Part shown: piece by piece, positions 1-11,060 of the stretch | Numbering within the stretch: position 1 is the first letter of the stretch | How the letters are laid out: each line of letters begins with the position of its first letter | Origin: Myotis daubentonii | Taxonomy: Eukaryota; Chordata; Mammalia; Chiroptera; Vespertilionidae | NCBI RefSeq assembly: GCF_963259705.1 | Contig: NC_081849.1 | Coordinates: 55,524,093 to 55,588,092, forward strand | Direction: 5' to 3' | Length of the DNA: 64,000 nucleotides | The notes under the pieces: generated by a model | What the model was told of the DNA's origin: nothing | Seen by the model: the letters and a program-made list of their open reading frames with translations, nothing else | Databases searched by the model: none | Program-made: the position numbers and the translations under genes

Positions 1-109
1 CCCACCCCATAACAAAGAAACTGAATTTCCGGAGGATGAGGCCCAGAAATCAGGATTTTAAAAAGATTCCCAGGTGATTCTAATGTGCAGCCAAGGTTGA
101 GAACCACTG
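1..109 (+). mobile_element. hAT-Charlie (MER5A-like) right end, cut by window edge
   Basis: The stretch ends in gttgagaaccactg, the usual right terminus of MER5A-type nonautonomous hAT elements. It is preceded by the typical 'caggtgattctaatg' segment. Only the right part is present, because the element begins before base 1. Divergence suggests an old mammalian insertion. The family name is from memory. Confidence 0.7.
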
Positions 110-289
110 CTCTAGATGCTGACTTCTGCCACCCTTGTCAAGAAAAGAAGATTCTATCTAACTGGTACTCCTTTCTAACACCTGGAACCTTCTCCCGGGA
201 GCAGTGAATAATGTTAAAAAGGTAATGCTTTCCCAACTCCTTTTCAAGCAATTACAAAGTAATGCCACTAGTAACGAACAATTTCCCAG

Positions 290-331
<42 letters not shown>

Positions 332-812
332 ACCAAAAAGGAAGGACTAGCAATCACTAACCAAATGGGCAGCTATGCTGGTCCCATGTTCCATAATGCA
401 TCTTTTCATGAACAATAAAAGGAAAGAGGCCGCATTAGTCATCTGTGCATCCACAGTAGCATGCTTTCTGTTCTGCTTTGTTAATTACAGGATCAGCTTT
501 CAATAAATCTCCAACAACAAGCTGCATGAGCTCAGCAGGGCAATGGAAAGCCCCTCTCACTCTTAGCAAGAAAGGCACTCTGGCTATAGCTCTAAGAATG
601 AGATCTCTTATGGGACAAAAGAAAAAAAGCCTCTTAATGGAGACAGGAAAGAGAATTTATAAAAGGTAAAAGTTTAGCAAGAATTGAGTGCATCATAAAT
701 GATGCGTTCAGAAATGTTTACATAGGGATGTTGACTGTTTTCAAGAGAAGCTAGAGTGATCTCTAGACTCCCACTACAAAAAGCAAAACCTGAAGCACAA
801 TGAGACACCTAC
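110..812. other. ETV1: ETV1 intron 3' of the last exon in the window
   Basis: On the minus strand this is the start of the intron after exon 813-881. It contains a 41-base A run and otherwise no repeat or exon that I recognise. The exon expected next in ETV1 (start of the ETS-domain region) is not here, so it lies beyond the left edge. Confidence 0.6.
290..330. repeat. poly(A) tract, 41 bp
   Basis: Uninterrupted run of 41 A on the plus strand. No recognisable SINE or LINE body precedes it, so its source is unclear. The length may be unreliable in an assembly. Confidence 0.9.
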
Positions 813-881
813 CATCGAATTTCTCAGGGACAACACAGGTGTCGTCATAAAACTGCCTGGGGCCCTTTTCAAACATACAGC
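813..881 (-). CDS. ETV1: ETV1 internal coding exon (69 nt), just before the ETS-domain exons
   Basis: The minus strand reads acceptor ctcccacag, then an exon encoding GCMFEKGPRQFYDDTCVVPE followed by KFD and the first base of a Gly codon, then donor GTAGGT. This matches human ETV1 residues of about 291-314, directly N-terminal to the ETS domain. I see no substitution in this exon compared with human. Length is 69 nt with phase 1 at both ends, so it is symmetric. It joins in frame to exon 2693-2761 only if that exon ends on the G at 2693. ETV1 is a nuclear PEA3-subfamily transcription factor that binds GGAA sites. The downstream exons carrying the DNA-binding domain are outside the window. Identification is by recall of the human protein, which is highly distinctive here. 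Confidence 0.96.
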
Positions 882-959
882 CTGTGGGAGAAAATGAGAC
901 ACATTTAATCGTGATAGAAATGAAGCTCACAAACAATTTAAAACAGAACCATGAACACA

Positions 960-1172
960 GTAACTGAGGTAGAACAACTGCCATTCTTCAGCTCTGTGAC
1001 CGTGGGCACATTATTTAAGTCACGGGTCTTAGTTTCCTCATCTATAAAATGAGAACAATAAACCATCTATCTTTTAGGTATTTTGGGAAGATTAAATGAT
1101 TTAAAATATACAAGTTTAGACTAGTGTTTAACACACGGTGATATATGAGAATTAGCTATTGATGTTATTACT
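960..1172 (+). mobile_element. MIR SINE
   Basis: Contains the MIR core on the plus strand: ctctgtgaccgtgggcac, then tagtttcctcatctataaaatgag as two adjoining blocks, then gaagattaaatga and a degenerate 3' end 'ttagctattgatgttatta'. Ends are approximate. Confidence 0.8.
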
Positions 1173-1221
1173 AACCCAAGCATAGCGTTCCCATAAACAC
1201 TGGGGAACCTAGGGTTTATAA

Positions 1222-1429
1222 CAGCCATGGGCAAACTACGGCCTGTTTGAAATGAATAAAACTAAAAAAAAAAAAAAAAAAAAAAAAGAGCGTACCCTTT
1301 TATGTAATGATGTTTACTTTGAATTTATATTAGTTCACACAAACGCTCCATCCATGCTTTTGTTCCGGCCCTCCGGTCCAGTTTAAGACCCCATTGTGGC
1401 CCTCGAGTCAAAAAGTTTGCCCACCCCTG
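1222..1429. mobile_element. Nonautonomous hAT element, complete, 208 bp
   Basis: The termini are inverted repeats: left cagccatgggcaaact, right aagtttgcccacccctg. The element is flanked by a perfect 8-bp target duplication, gtttataa, at 1214-1221 and 1430-1437. Eight-base duplications and CA...TG ends are diagnostic of hAT transposons. It contains a 24-base A run at 1264-1287. It has no coding capacity, so it was moved by a transposase supplied elsewhere. Confidence 0.9.
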
Positions 1430-1674
1430 GTTTATAACCTATCATCTCCTTTCCCATTTTCTTCCGAATTTTGTTAGTCAATGAGACGACAGGGAAATCA
1501 AAATAAGTTACTGATATTTGCTTTGCATTACTGCCCTAATGAACTAGTCCGAGAGTCTAGCCTAGATATTTCCTTCCGTGGAGAAATAGCTAGGCCAGTC
1601 TCTTCATGTTTTCATCTTTAATAGCCAAGGTAGTTAAATAAAAATTTTTAAACTTTCCTTTTTTGCTGTAAGTC

Positions 1675-1708
<34 letters not shown>

Positions 1709-1710
1709 CA
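1675..1710. repeat. (CA)n microsatellite
   Basis: CA dinucleotide run with a single CG interruption near 1701. Confidence 0.9.
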
Positions 1711-2686
1711 GTGCAAACTAAAGTGACAGCTTTTCACAATCATTTTGTCCTCCAAATAGTCTTAACTGTGGACCTTTATTTAATTGTTATATTTAATCAC
1801 CAGGAAGAGATTTCACATAGTCATGGTTTTATTTCCAAAATGTATTAGTCGCTATTGTGGATACATAAGATTAACAACAGTAGCAACAATAATTTCATTG
1901 CATTTGTGCGGACTTCTGTTCTCAAATATTTTGGACATACTAGCTCATTAAACTATCTTCTAAACACAGGAATTTACTTCTACTAATATAATTTATATTA
2001 AACAACCAATATTAGACCAAACCTAGCAGGATACACCTGCATCGTGTCACTGAAAATACATATACTGTCACATCAAGAACCATGTACCTATTTCCATAAA
2101 TATTTTAATGTGAATGATATCCAGATAAAATCATTTTTATTCTTTCTTTCAATATCGAAGTCCTTTAGATCAACGCTTTTCCACCGTGGTTACCATAAAC
2201 ATATCCACAATAAAAACCCCACCTCTAGTCCTCTTATGCGAATGTCTATCCTTAATAACTTGTCCAAAAATGTAAAATCCCAGATTTTTAAAAGTAAATA
2301 CCGTATTTTATTTTTAAGAGATTAACTTAGGTCTGTAAAGCAAAACTGAAAATTCCTCGAAGATACATTTCAGTAGAGAGCAGCAAGGTGGGGTAATCTA
2401 TAAAGCACATGTTCTGTTTAAAAAGGATGTGGTTGTTGGCAACAAAAGAACACAGAAATCCACGTTTCAGCTGCTTATGTGCACATGACTCATGTCAACA
2501 ACCAAATGCAGGATAGCATGACCTGAAAAGTCATTCTTTTACTTTAAAAAGATAAAGTTGAAAAGTAATGGTTTAGGGAACATCAGTTATTTTCCCCGTA
2601 AAACATCGTGATTAATTAAGTGACTGCATCCTTGGGATGTCTGATGATTGTGACAGGTATTTGCCAGGAATTTCAGTAAATGGAAA

Positions 2687-2693
2687 ACTTAAC
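2687..2693 (-). other. ETV1: Non-canonical splice donor of ETV1 exon 2693-2761
   Basis: On the minus strand the exon ends in ACAGAAG and the next bases are TTAAGT. Positions +2 to +6 match the donor consensus exactly and only +1 (base 2692) differs, T for G. The exon must end on this G to stay in frame with exon 813-881, whose acceptor (CCCACAG then GCTG) is unambiguous. The only nearby GT uses the exon's last G (GAA then GTTAAG). That would shorten the exon to 68 nt and shift the frame. Confidence 0.85.
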
Positions 2694-2761
2694 TTCTGTT
2701 CTGCTGGGATGAGCCAGGAAGCCTTCTTGCCTCATATAAATGGAGTGGCAGCTAGGCACTT
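2693..2761 (-). CDS. ETV1: ETV1 internal coding exon (69 nt) with altered donor
   Basis: On the minus strand, acceptor ctctttcag is followed by an exon completing a Glu codon and then encoding VPSCHSIYMRQEGFLAHPSR plus T, E and the first base of Gly. This equals human ETV1 residues of about 268-290, and I see no amino acid change. The segment lies between the central regulatory region and the ETS domain. Length is 69 nt, phase 1 at both ends, so loss of the exon keeps the frame and removes 23 residues. The oddity is the 3' boundary: the intron begins TT instead of GT. The exon may be skipped, spliced by the weaker GT one base earlier with a frameshift, or intact in the animal if the base is a sequence error. 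The intact coding sequence argues that any loss is recent. Confidence 0.92.
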
Positions 2762-3479
2762 CTGAAAGAGGAAACAACATCCGTCAGGGAGCAGTTTGGA
2801 GCTGAAACCTGCTGTTATCAGTGGACACAGTGCAGATAAGAAAGTAACAGGAATTGACACGAGTCTCCATGAGAGGAGCTTGTCAGCACAGTTAACATTT
2901 CAGGCGGCCACACACAAGAAATGGGAGAAGCATGTTGAACCAATTCCCTTGAACACATATGGGAATTCCGAGTTTTATCCACATTAATCTTGCTAAAGGC
3001 TGGCTCTACCTGCAAGTCCCCACATGAAAGTGATGGTGTCCCTGAATCAGTGCTGTGAATTAAAATAAGTGTCAGGCTCTTTATGGAATAAATGTATATA
3101 TCCCATGGCAGTCACAGCAAAAATCAACAAAAACTAGTTCATAGCTTATTTCATGAACACTGGATAGAACTTCCTGTGGCAAGATGAAATTGCTACATCT
3201 CCTAAAGTTACTCCATCCCTTTTAAGGTAACTGCTATTTTTTCTCCCCAGATAAAAGCATGACTGGCTTTTCATTTTGTTAAGCGCACAGGTCATATTCA
3301 AGACCAATGAGGCTATAAAACAGACATCCAAAAATTTCATAGCAAACACTATTATTACCCAAAGAGTGAAGCCTTTACTATGCGACCAAGTTAACTCATC
3401 ACCAAACTTGGTTAATGGTTAAACTTGAATCATACTGTGTATTTAATATGTTAAGTAGCTTAGACAGGGAGAAAAGGAA

Positions 3480-3655
3480 AGAAATGTGGATTATGAGACA
3501 GATTAAAATTCCAAGTCCTTCATTTACTACTAATTAAGCTACATACTTTAGACACACCATTTTGTGCTTGTATTTCTATAAAAGAAAGGGTTGGGTCAGA
3601 TGTTATCTAAACTCTATTACAGTCCCAAGTTCTCTGATTCTGAATATAGAAGTTC
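3480..3655 (+). mobile_element. MIR-like SINE, degenerate
   Basis: The right part shows the MIR-type tail 'gggttgggtcagatg', then ctaaactctattacagtccc and ctctgattctga. The 5' half is weak. Ends are approximate. Confidence 0.5.
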
Positions 3656-4302
3656 ACTTACATAACCAGAGGGGGATTCAGGTGAAACCAGTGAAGTTTA
3701 AACTGAAGAACCCTGTACTTTCAAATGTCTTCTGAGCCCTGAACCTAATGTTTGTCTATGCAGTTTCATTTTCTTTTCCTTTAAGAAGATTTCACCAAAT
3801 TTTTTAAGTTTTAGTTCCCACAAACCTGAGCCCAATGCTGCATTATATATATATTATAAGAAGGTATAAATATAAGTGATTGAATTAATTCTATCTTCTG
3901 TATGCATTACTAAAGTGTTTTGAAACAACATATACAAAAGTAAATTTAGAAAATGCACGCAAGTGTGCTATTTAATATAATAATATGTCCTCTTTTCTAC
4001 CACTTGCAGTAGGCCCATCACCTAACAAGTGATAAAGAACATTTAAATGAATTGGAATCTAAGGACCACGCCTCCTTTTAATGATCCATCTATGGACTTT
4101 CATGTGATAAATAAGTAGAACTCGGTGGCCCAAATGTCATCATTGGCCTGGAATGTCCCATTTTTAAAGTCTCTCTGATTTATTTTTAAATCGTTGTAGT
4201 GATGAATGGCAACCAAAATATGAGGATTTTTTTTTCACAGAAAAAAGGTTTATTGTATATGGTCTCGGTAAAATATATTTTAATGGCAACCCATCATAGC
4301 AA

Positions 4303-4441
4303 TCTATAATAATAAAAGTGTAATATGCTAATTAGACTGGACAGCCTTCCAAAGTCATGGTAGCGGGGGCCGAGGCAGAGGCAGCCGCATGGCGGTCGGA
4401 GGCTGAACCCCTTGCATGAATTTCGTGCACTGGGCCTCTAG
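4303..4441 (+). mobile_element. Helitron (HeliBat-type), 139-bp nonautonomous copy
   Basis: Starts TCTATAATAATAAAAG and ends gggcctCTAG, inserted between A (4302) and T (4442) as Helitrons do, with no target duplication. A stem, tgcatgaatttcgtgca, precedes the CTAG end. The body is only about 100 bp of GC-rich sequence. The terminal sequences match those of the other Helitrons in this window. Confidence 0.9.
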
Positions 4442-4734
4442 TAACATATATAAGTATGTAGGAGTCAATAGCTTACAAGTTGAAAACAGCAAGAAACTCC
4501 TCATCAAACATCTTATTACACCATGCCTTCTTTATATAAAGTATTAATGGTAGACAATTCTGATCCTACAAAAGAGAGTTAACCTTGTTCCCTGCTATTG
4601 GATTTATAACAGGGTGGCGATGTAGTTGATCTTTTGGGTTGCCAAATTCAGCAATACATTTTATTCCAACTTTTTAACCAATGGAGCCTGAACATACTAG
4701 TAATTTTTAATGTTATTTTGATTTATTGCCAGGT

Positions 4735-4930
4735 ATAAAGTCCCTCCAGGCAGCTGGGCCTGGAGGGGATGGTGTTAGAGACTCTGCCGTCAGCTCAGCA
4801 GCTGCTCGGAGGCAAGCATTCTGTCCTACCAATGTTGACACCCGGCCACAAAATACTTTTACTGACGCTGCCCAGCTGGAGCGTGGCTGCTGAAACAGCT
4901 GGCTGGCTCTGGAGGCAGCGAGAGGAAAAC
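4735..4930. promoter_or_regulatory. Cluster of four CAGCTG E-boxes in the intron
   Basis: The palindrome CAGCTG occurs at 4751-4756, 4799-4804, 4873-4878 and 4896-4901 within a GC-richer island in AT-rich DNA. Class II bHLH dimers bind this motif. No transposon signature is visible over the block. An enhancer role is inference only. Confidence 0.4.
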
Positions 4931-5188
4931 ATATAGGCAAACTCTATTACATGTAAGTGTGTGACTAAATGCAAGCTTTCCTCCCCAGCAGAGGAAAAAA
5001 GAGTGCGAGAGGAAAAACACAAGCATTTCTAAGAAAACTACTATTCAAAGTTGAAGGAACATCTTATGAAAGTGCTCTAAAATAATACAAAATAAGCATA
5101 ATCCTTGAAAATGAGACACTTAACATCAAAGATAGTATTTGATAGAAAATTTCATAATACTCATGTATCTACTGAATTGGCTGCTTTC

Positions 5189-5415
5189 ATTTTTTTAAAA
5201 AAAATTCTTTATTGTTTAAAGTATTACATATGTCTTCTTTTTCACCCATTGACCTGTTCCCACTCCCCAGCACATGCCCTCACCCCTCTACTGCCTGTGT
5301 CCATGGGTTATGCTCATATGTATGCATACAAGTCCTTTGGTTGATCTCTTACTCCCTCCTCCCTGCCTTTCCTCTGAGGTTGGACATCTATTCCATGCTT
5401 CTTTCTTGATTCTGT
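5189..5415 (-). mobile_element. LINE-1 3' end (bat type), antisense to the plus strand
   Basis: Begins with T-rich sequence (the reversed poly-A) followed by 'attgtttaaagtattacat'. It continues through 'gggttatgctcatatg' and catacaagtcctttggttga, the same order as the L1 ends near 33.5 and 42.7 kb. It is 5'-truncated and noncoding. Confidence 0.7.
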
Positions 5416-6304
5416 TGTTATTATTCTGTAATATTTATTAATCTTTGATATTTAAAGTATTCTGATTTAAAATGTAATAAATTAATGACATAATAAAGGT
5501 AATGCCAGGCCCTCTGTTACATTTCAAAAGACCCAACTTGTGATGTAATTTCTAAGGGGGAAAGAAAACAGCACTGAATGGCAATTTAGAAAAAAAAATT
5601 TCATATGAGAATAGAATTGTGTTTTTGTCAGTCCTTAATACTATTTATTATACCCTAGAGTGAATAAAATTAGCATCTAGCTCTTAAAATTCAGACACTT
5701 GGCTAGCACTGTTTAAATCCAATCTATCTTTAAAATCGGTGTTCTTTATATGGTCCAGGGAAGCCTGAAAAAGCTAAGAGGAGTTTATTCCCCTAAAGTA
5801 ACTAAAGTCATGTTATCCTAAAGTGATATCAGTTAATTTATGACTGTCAGAGTAGGTCAGACTCTAATCAAATTGTAGAAACATTTCCAAAGTGATTATT
5901 CAATCAAATGACTAACATGGTTAATTAGGAGCCATAAACATTGCTCTGAAGTTCATCAAAGTAATGACTTGCCCAGAAAAATTACTGCTAATTAAATTGC
6001 CTGCTGCTTTCATTTCTACCTTATCTAATAAAAAATCCAGCCAATGAAGTTTGGCATTACATTTTAACTTCTGCTAAATGCTCATCTAAGATCTCAACTA
6101 GCTAAGCGGTGACTTCAAAGGCAAATGTTTCGTGGCAGGGAAGAGAGGCATTGCATATACATTCACTTGTGTTTTTCTATGAAATAAAAGTTACAAAATT
6201 CAGCAATAATAATGAGCTGTTGTTTAAGCTATGTACAAATGTTAAGATGACAGCATTTTTACACTGTCCTTGTCCATATATTATACTTTTAAGATTAGTA
6301 CAGC

Positions 6305-6560
6305 ACAGTGATTATAAACATGTACCTTGTCATCTAATAGAACTGGTTCTGAATCTTAGTTCTGACATTTCTGGGTAGTATGCATTTTTATTAGTCCTTT
6401 AGTATGTCTAACTCTCAACCTCTACATCTGTAAAATGGGAATAATAGTGATATCACCAAAGGGTTGTTGGGAAGATCATATGGGGTAAGTTTGGGGCAAC
6501 ATTTCACCCAATATCTGCAAAAGGTGACGATTCAATATATAGTACTTATTACTAATAAAA
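6305..6560 (+). mobile_element. MIR SINE
   Basis: The MIR core is recognisable as 'ctgtaaaatgggaataatag' followed by gggttgttgggaagatcat and a 3' end near 'gtacttattactaataa'. The 5' part contains 'actggttctgaatcttag'. Confidence 0.75.
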
Positions 6561-7711
6561 TAATCAATTTTTAAGTGAACTTCACAAGTATGTGAACTGA
6601 GTGAACTACAGTACCTGAAACTAGAATTATGTATCAAAACAGTTTATATCTTAATTTGCTATGCTTAAATCATATATCTATTGAAATAGTTGGTTTGTTG
6701 CTTATTACTGTACTTATTCGGTAATAGTCTTCACAAATCTATCTAGTAACCTATTATATTTAAAATATATTGATTATAAATTCACTATAAATTTATTATT
6801 TATAAGGTTTAGGTGAGAATTCCCAATACATTTGAAAACTATTTGGAGGAACCTCGTTTGAACTTCTTTTTACAATAATACCTCTTGGTATCGGGTACTA
6901 AATAACTTTGGTTTTAAAGTTTTCAATTCAATATGTAAACTGAATTATGCAAATTTAACTTAAGACAAAGGATTTTTTTTTATTACTTAGAAACTTATGT
7001 ATCAAAGAGCTCTACAACATGGCATTAGTACTGGGCCAAATCAGCTTGCAGAAACTAAATTGCCTGTAATTTGTCACTGATGCGTTCATGGTGATGAAAG
7101 CTGATCTAACATGCTGCAAACATTCAAAGCAGAAAAACACTGCTGTCATTTGAATGTACTCGTCAGTGGAGGGGAAATCAAGAAGAATAGTAAACTAACA
7201 CTCCAAATGGCCCGTTTTGATTATTCTTCATCTGCAGTGACTTTGCTAAAATTCTCTTTAAAGTAAGACGTGCAGGTATGAACCAAAAAAGTTGTTTTCT
7301 CTGTCTCTTGACCTGCATTGTAAGCCTATTCTGTGAACCTGCCCCAATACTGCTTTGGGAAGCTGCCCCAAGTGTTTGGCCACAGTGTGTAGTTTTGAGT
7401 TTGCACACGTATTATTGTTAGGTGCTGTTCTGATTGGCTTATTTGCTGTCCAGGAGTTCAGAATGAAGGATTCCCTGCAGGGCATGGTTCGCTTAAAGTT
7501 GCTAGGAGCAAATCAGGCCAGGTCAGAGAGAAAATATTTGTCACAACCACCTGAGATATGCCTGTAATCTGTTGAAATTTCTTATTATAGAAACCTGGAA
7601 ATACTCCAGATTGTAAACTCAGAACAAGGGGGGAAAACACCTCTTTCATTTGATATTTCTGCTTACATTCTTGTAGCAATAATCGGTGTGATAACTTAAG
7701 AGTAAGTCTGT

Positions 7712-7796
7712 TGTAAACTGTAACTGAAAAATAAAATTTTAAATAAGTAAGTAAGTAAATAAAAATAAATAAATAAATAAATAATTTTTTTTTTAA
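7712..7796 (+). mobile_element. Short retro-inserted fragment with A-rich tail
   Basis: The 85-bp segment is bounded by a 14-bp direct repeat, aagagtaagtctgt, at 7698-7711 and 7797-7810. It starts with about 15 bp of unfamiliar sequence, then an AATAAA at 7730-7735, then an A-rich (GTAA/ATAA) tail ending in T10. Structure and flanking repeat suggest L1-driven insertion of a transcript's 3' tip. The source transcript is unknown. Confidence 0.5.
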
Positions 7797-8061
7797 AAGA
7801 GTAAGTCTGTGAAAGTGAATGAGAACCCCCAGCAAAACAGGAAGAACTGTAACACTTTAATGAGATTTTGCTTTCATATGTGTATGAAAAGCAAAGATAG
7901 AGGAAGTATACACTTGACTAACTCTTTGAGGTGACAAAATCAATACCTAAACTTGTGTTTTGTACGTTGGTGGTGGAAGAAAACTTCGCACATTAAATGC
8001 CCAGAGGCAAAATGTGTGTGTTGACATATACCTAAATTATCGGGTACTTGGTGAAAAATGA

Positions 8062-8092
8062 GTGTATGTGCATGTGTGTATGTGTGTGTGTA
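8062..8092. repeat. (TG)n microsatellite, imperfect
   Basis: TG-rich run with TATG and CATG interruptions. Confidence 0.8.
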
Positions 8093-9679
8093 TTTTGATG
8101 TATATATAGGAGCTTTAACAAGTTTTTCAAAAACATATCTATTATCTAAAGAAATATTAAGTTGCATCTAGAACTAATTAATGACACCAATCTCATTCAA
8201 GATGGGCATTATGGCATAATGTGCCAAAGTTTTATTTGTTAAACTTTATACTTCACAGTTTTGTTTTTCTCATTTCCTGGTAATCTCACAGCTTACTATT
8301 CAAAATCCAAAGGTTTTCTAGAGTACGTAAATAACATGAGCTTTATAAAGATAAGTTTCAATGAAACGCATTCATAGACATTGTGGTATAGCAAGCATCC
8401 TTTTACTCTGCATTTCTACTTGCAACAGGAGTAGATTTCATGTAGCTAATCGAGAGGACTTTATTTTATAATGTTTCCTGAAAAGGATGCTAATGGGAGG
8501 TAATTTTCTATACCATATGATCCCTCTATTATAAAAATCCAACTAAAAGGAAATAACCCTACAAATAAGGCCCAGTATTATATGTCTGGATTTGCTTGAG
8601 AAATAAAAAAAGTGTGACACCAAAAAAGTCAAATTTTATGAGGCCTATGTGTTGTCAGTCACAAATGCATTAAGTGAATATAATAGTTTATCTCACGGGC
8701 AGAAGCCAAAATGTTGGAGTGGGCTGAAATCTCCAGAGAGTGATGACTATAGTATTACCTCCTTCACACTTAGATGAGATGGTTCTCATTAGGATTTTCA
8801 GTAAACTGTGAATATAGATATGTAAAATCTGGAGAGATATCACTTCCACCACAGCTCGCATGTACTGCCTCTACCATTGATTGATAGCCCAGAGGACAGA
8901 AAGAAAACTACAATAGTCTGTGTATGCCTAGCATAGCTTTTGCAAAATCTAAAAAAAAAGAAAAAGGAATGCATCTGCAATTCAGATGCTTTTAAAACTT
9001 CAAGACTACCTAACGTGAAATAAGTGTAGAATTTTATTTACAAAACCGCAAGTTTTTGTAAGGATCTGGGTTCCTATCCAAATAATGACCAGATTCAAGT
9101 AAGATTAGTTTATATGATCTAATAGGCTCACAGTTTTACAAGTTTGACATGCTTGTGAAGGTTTTATTAAGTTAGAGTTAAAAATAAAGTTGAAGTGGTA
9201 GGAAACATAAGCACAACCGTTATGCTGACTATTTATTAGATATTGGTGTAGTCTGAGAATTAACATGAGTTTCAAATAAAATATGAGGAAAGATGCCATG
9301 AGCTGCCAAAATAGGCCACACACAAAATTAAAGAGAAGGAAGTTTTAATGTTGAGCTTTAATACTAAATTGTTCACCTTCTAGAATCTACATGATTTGAA
9401 ACAACTATATCATGGATTGCTCTGTCTTCTCACTCTCATCTCTCCTTGGATGATCACAATATTCTAGTTGCTTCCTACATGAATAATACCAGCAAGAAGT
9501 TCAGTAGTAGTACAAGATCTTGTTTGCCTTGCACAATGATTGTTCTTACTTTAAGAATATGTCTCTCATTTTGCCTTATCTCCTTTAGTCCCCCACCCCC
9601 AAACGTGTTTGTAAATATTAGATGTAAGAATGGCATCTTATTTAAGGATTAGCAGTCTGAGGATATCTCTAGAAATTGA

Positions 9680-9900
9680 AATAAGTCATAACAGAAATCC
9701 TTTATTATTGCCTCTATCCCTAACACTATATTAGTAACTTTACAAACATATTTAATCATATTTAAGTCATAGTTAATCCTTACAGAAACAGAAAAGTAGA
9801 ATTACTTGGTCCTTTTCATAAATAAGGACACTGAGGACAAAAGAGGTAACAAAACATGCCCACTATGACCCAGTAAACAGACGGCAGGCCCAGTCTGTTA
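9680..9900 (-). mobile_element. MIR/L2-like fragment, reverse orientation
   Basis: Contains 'ttcataaataaggacactga', then gaggtaacaaaacatgccca and cccagtaaacagacggcag. This resembles the reverse complement of a MIR (fraction of 'aaactgaggctcagagaggttaa' type). Strongly diverged, with uncertain ends. Confidence 0.5.
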
Positions 9901-10122
9901 TTGCCCAGTATAATATTGCCAGTGTCATTCAAAGTGGGTGGTTTTATTTTTTAATGCTAAGAATAACAAAAACATGTGGATAAGGCAGTATAATGGTGCC
10001 GGCCCGCTGAATGGAGCATTCAGAGATACTTTCCCAAATTTGAGAGAATGAGAATAGTAAATAAATCACAATAATACATGCTTGTCAGTCTTTCGGTTTT
10101 GTTTTGTTTGTTTTTCATATGT

Positions 10123-10125
<3 letters not shown>

Positions 10126-10169
<44 letters not shown>
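10126..10169. repeat. (TA)n microsatellite
   Basis: About 22 TA units without interruption. Confidence 0.9.
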
Positions 10170-10171
<2 letters not shown>

Positions 10172-10447
10172 CCAGAATTAACTGGAAAATTCACATACAC
10201 TCAAACAACACATGATAAAAACAATATCATCTAATTAACAAAAATTTCTCGAAAAAGGTTTAAATTTTTCATATGTAAGGTTAAAATATGTTATTAAATA
10301 AAGTCTCCCTTTTTCTCTAAACTATTAAGTAGTTAACTCAAGTAGAGAAATAGTTTAAGTGTAGAAAATTCTATAACAATTTTCTAAATCTGAAATATAT
10401 CCTTTTAAAAATAAATAATATTTATCTCTCCACTCCTGTTCACATTC

Positions 10448-10449
<2 letters not shown>

Positions 10450-10502
<53 letters not shown>
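10450..10502. repeat. (CA)n microsatellite
   Basis: About 26 uninterrupted CA units. Confidence 0.95.
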
Positions 10503-10505
<3 letters not shown>

Positions 10506-10789
10506 GGAAAAGATCCAAATATGCACCCTTAAACTGTTTTATTTTATTTCAAATCTTACTTGCACATATAAAAACAGTTGTATGCTCATTTGATCCATGA
10601 GCAATAAACAGTTCTGGGCCTAAGCATCCGAGTCGTTTTCTTTAAAAAGAAACTAAAATTCTCACACTATAAAGTACACTCCCTTCCCCCTTCTAATTCC
10701 CTTTTTTTCAAGCCAGTACAACTCACAAGCAGATTAGCTCCCCCTTCCCCCTTTCCTGCCTGTAAAATCCAAGTTAGACAAACACTGGG

Positions 10790-11060
10790 CGGCTGAAATG
10801 ACATATTTGAATGGAATTCAGACCCACCAGTTCCTGTTTATGTTTCTGATTTGAGAATGTTGTCTTCTCATTCACTATACATTAGGAACCCTGCAAGGCC
10901 ATAAATAGTGTCGGGTTACATGCAGGCAGGGCCAATGAGCATTAATCATTACTTCCAGTCAATTGGCAAAAGCAGCAGCTGATGGAACACTACACCCTTC
11001 AGCTCTGTATAAATGAACATTCCAGAGAAAGAGAGTGAGTGAGTGTGTGTTTCCTTTCAG
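10790..11060. promoter_or_regulatory. Candidate conserved noncoding block
   Basis: A repeat-free stretch dense in known motif types: an AT-rich MEF2/CDX-like site (ccataaatag), homeodomain-type TAATCATTA, an E-box in agcagcagctgatgg, and an inverted CCAAT (attggc). Conservation cannot be judged from one sequence, so this is a candidate only. Confidence 0.3.

Larger units (their letters stand above)
882..2692. other. ETV1: ETV1 intron (1.8 kb) between the two 69-nt exons
   Basis: Contains a MIR, a hAT element with perfect 8-bp duplications and a CA microsatellite. The rest, including 1711-2692, is AT-rich single-copy-looking sequence with no recognisable feature. Its 5' end on the transcribed strand starts TTAAGT instead of GTAAGT (separate entry). 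Confidence 0.8.

Noticed and set aside
1..812. Search for the downstream ETV1 exon starting the ETS domain
   Set aside because: No matching sequence was found before base 813, so it lies beyond the left edge.
7458..7835. 125-codon minus-strand frame
   Set aside because: It runs through the A-rich retro-inserted fragment and both direct repeats. The composition is that of noncoding AT-rich DNA, with no recognisable domain.
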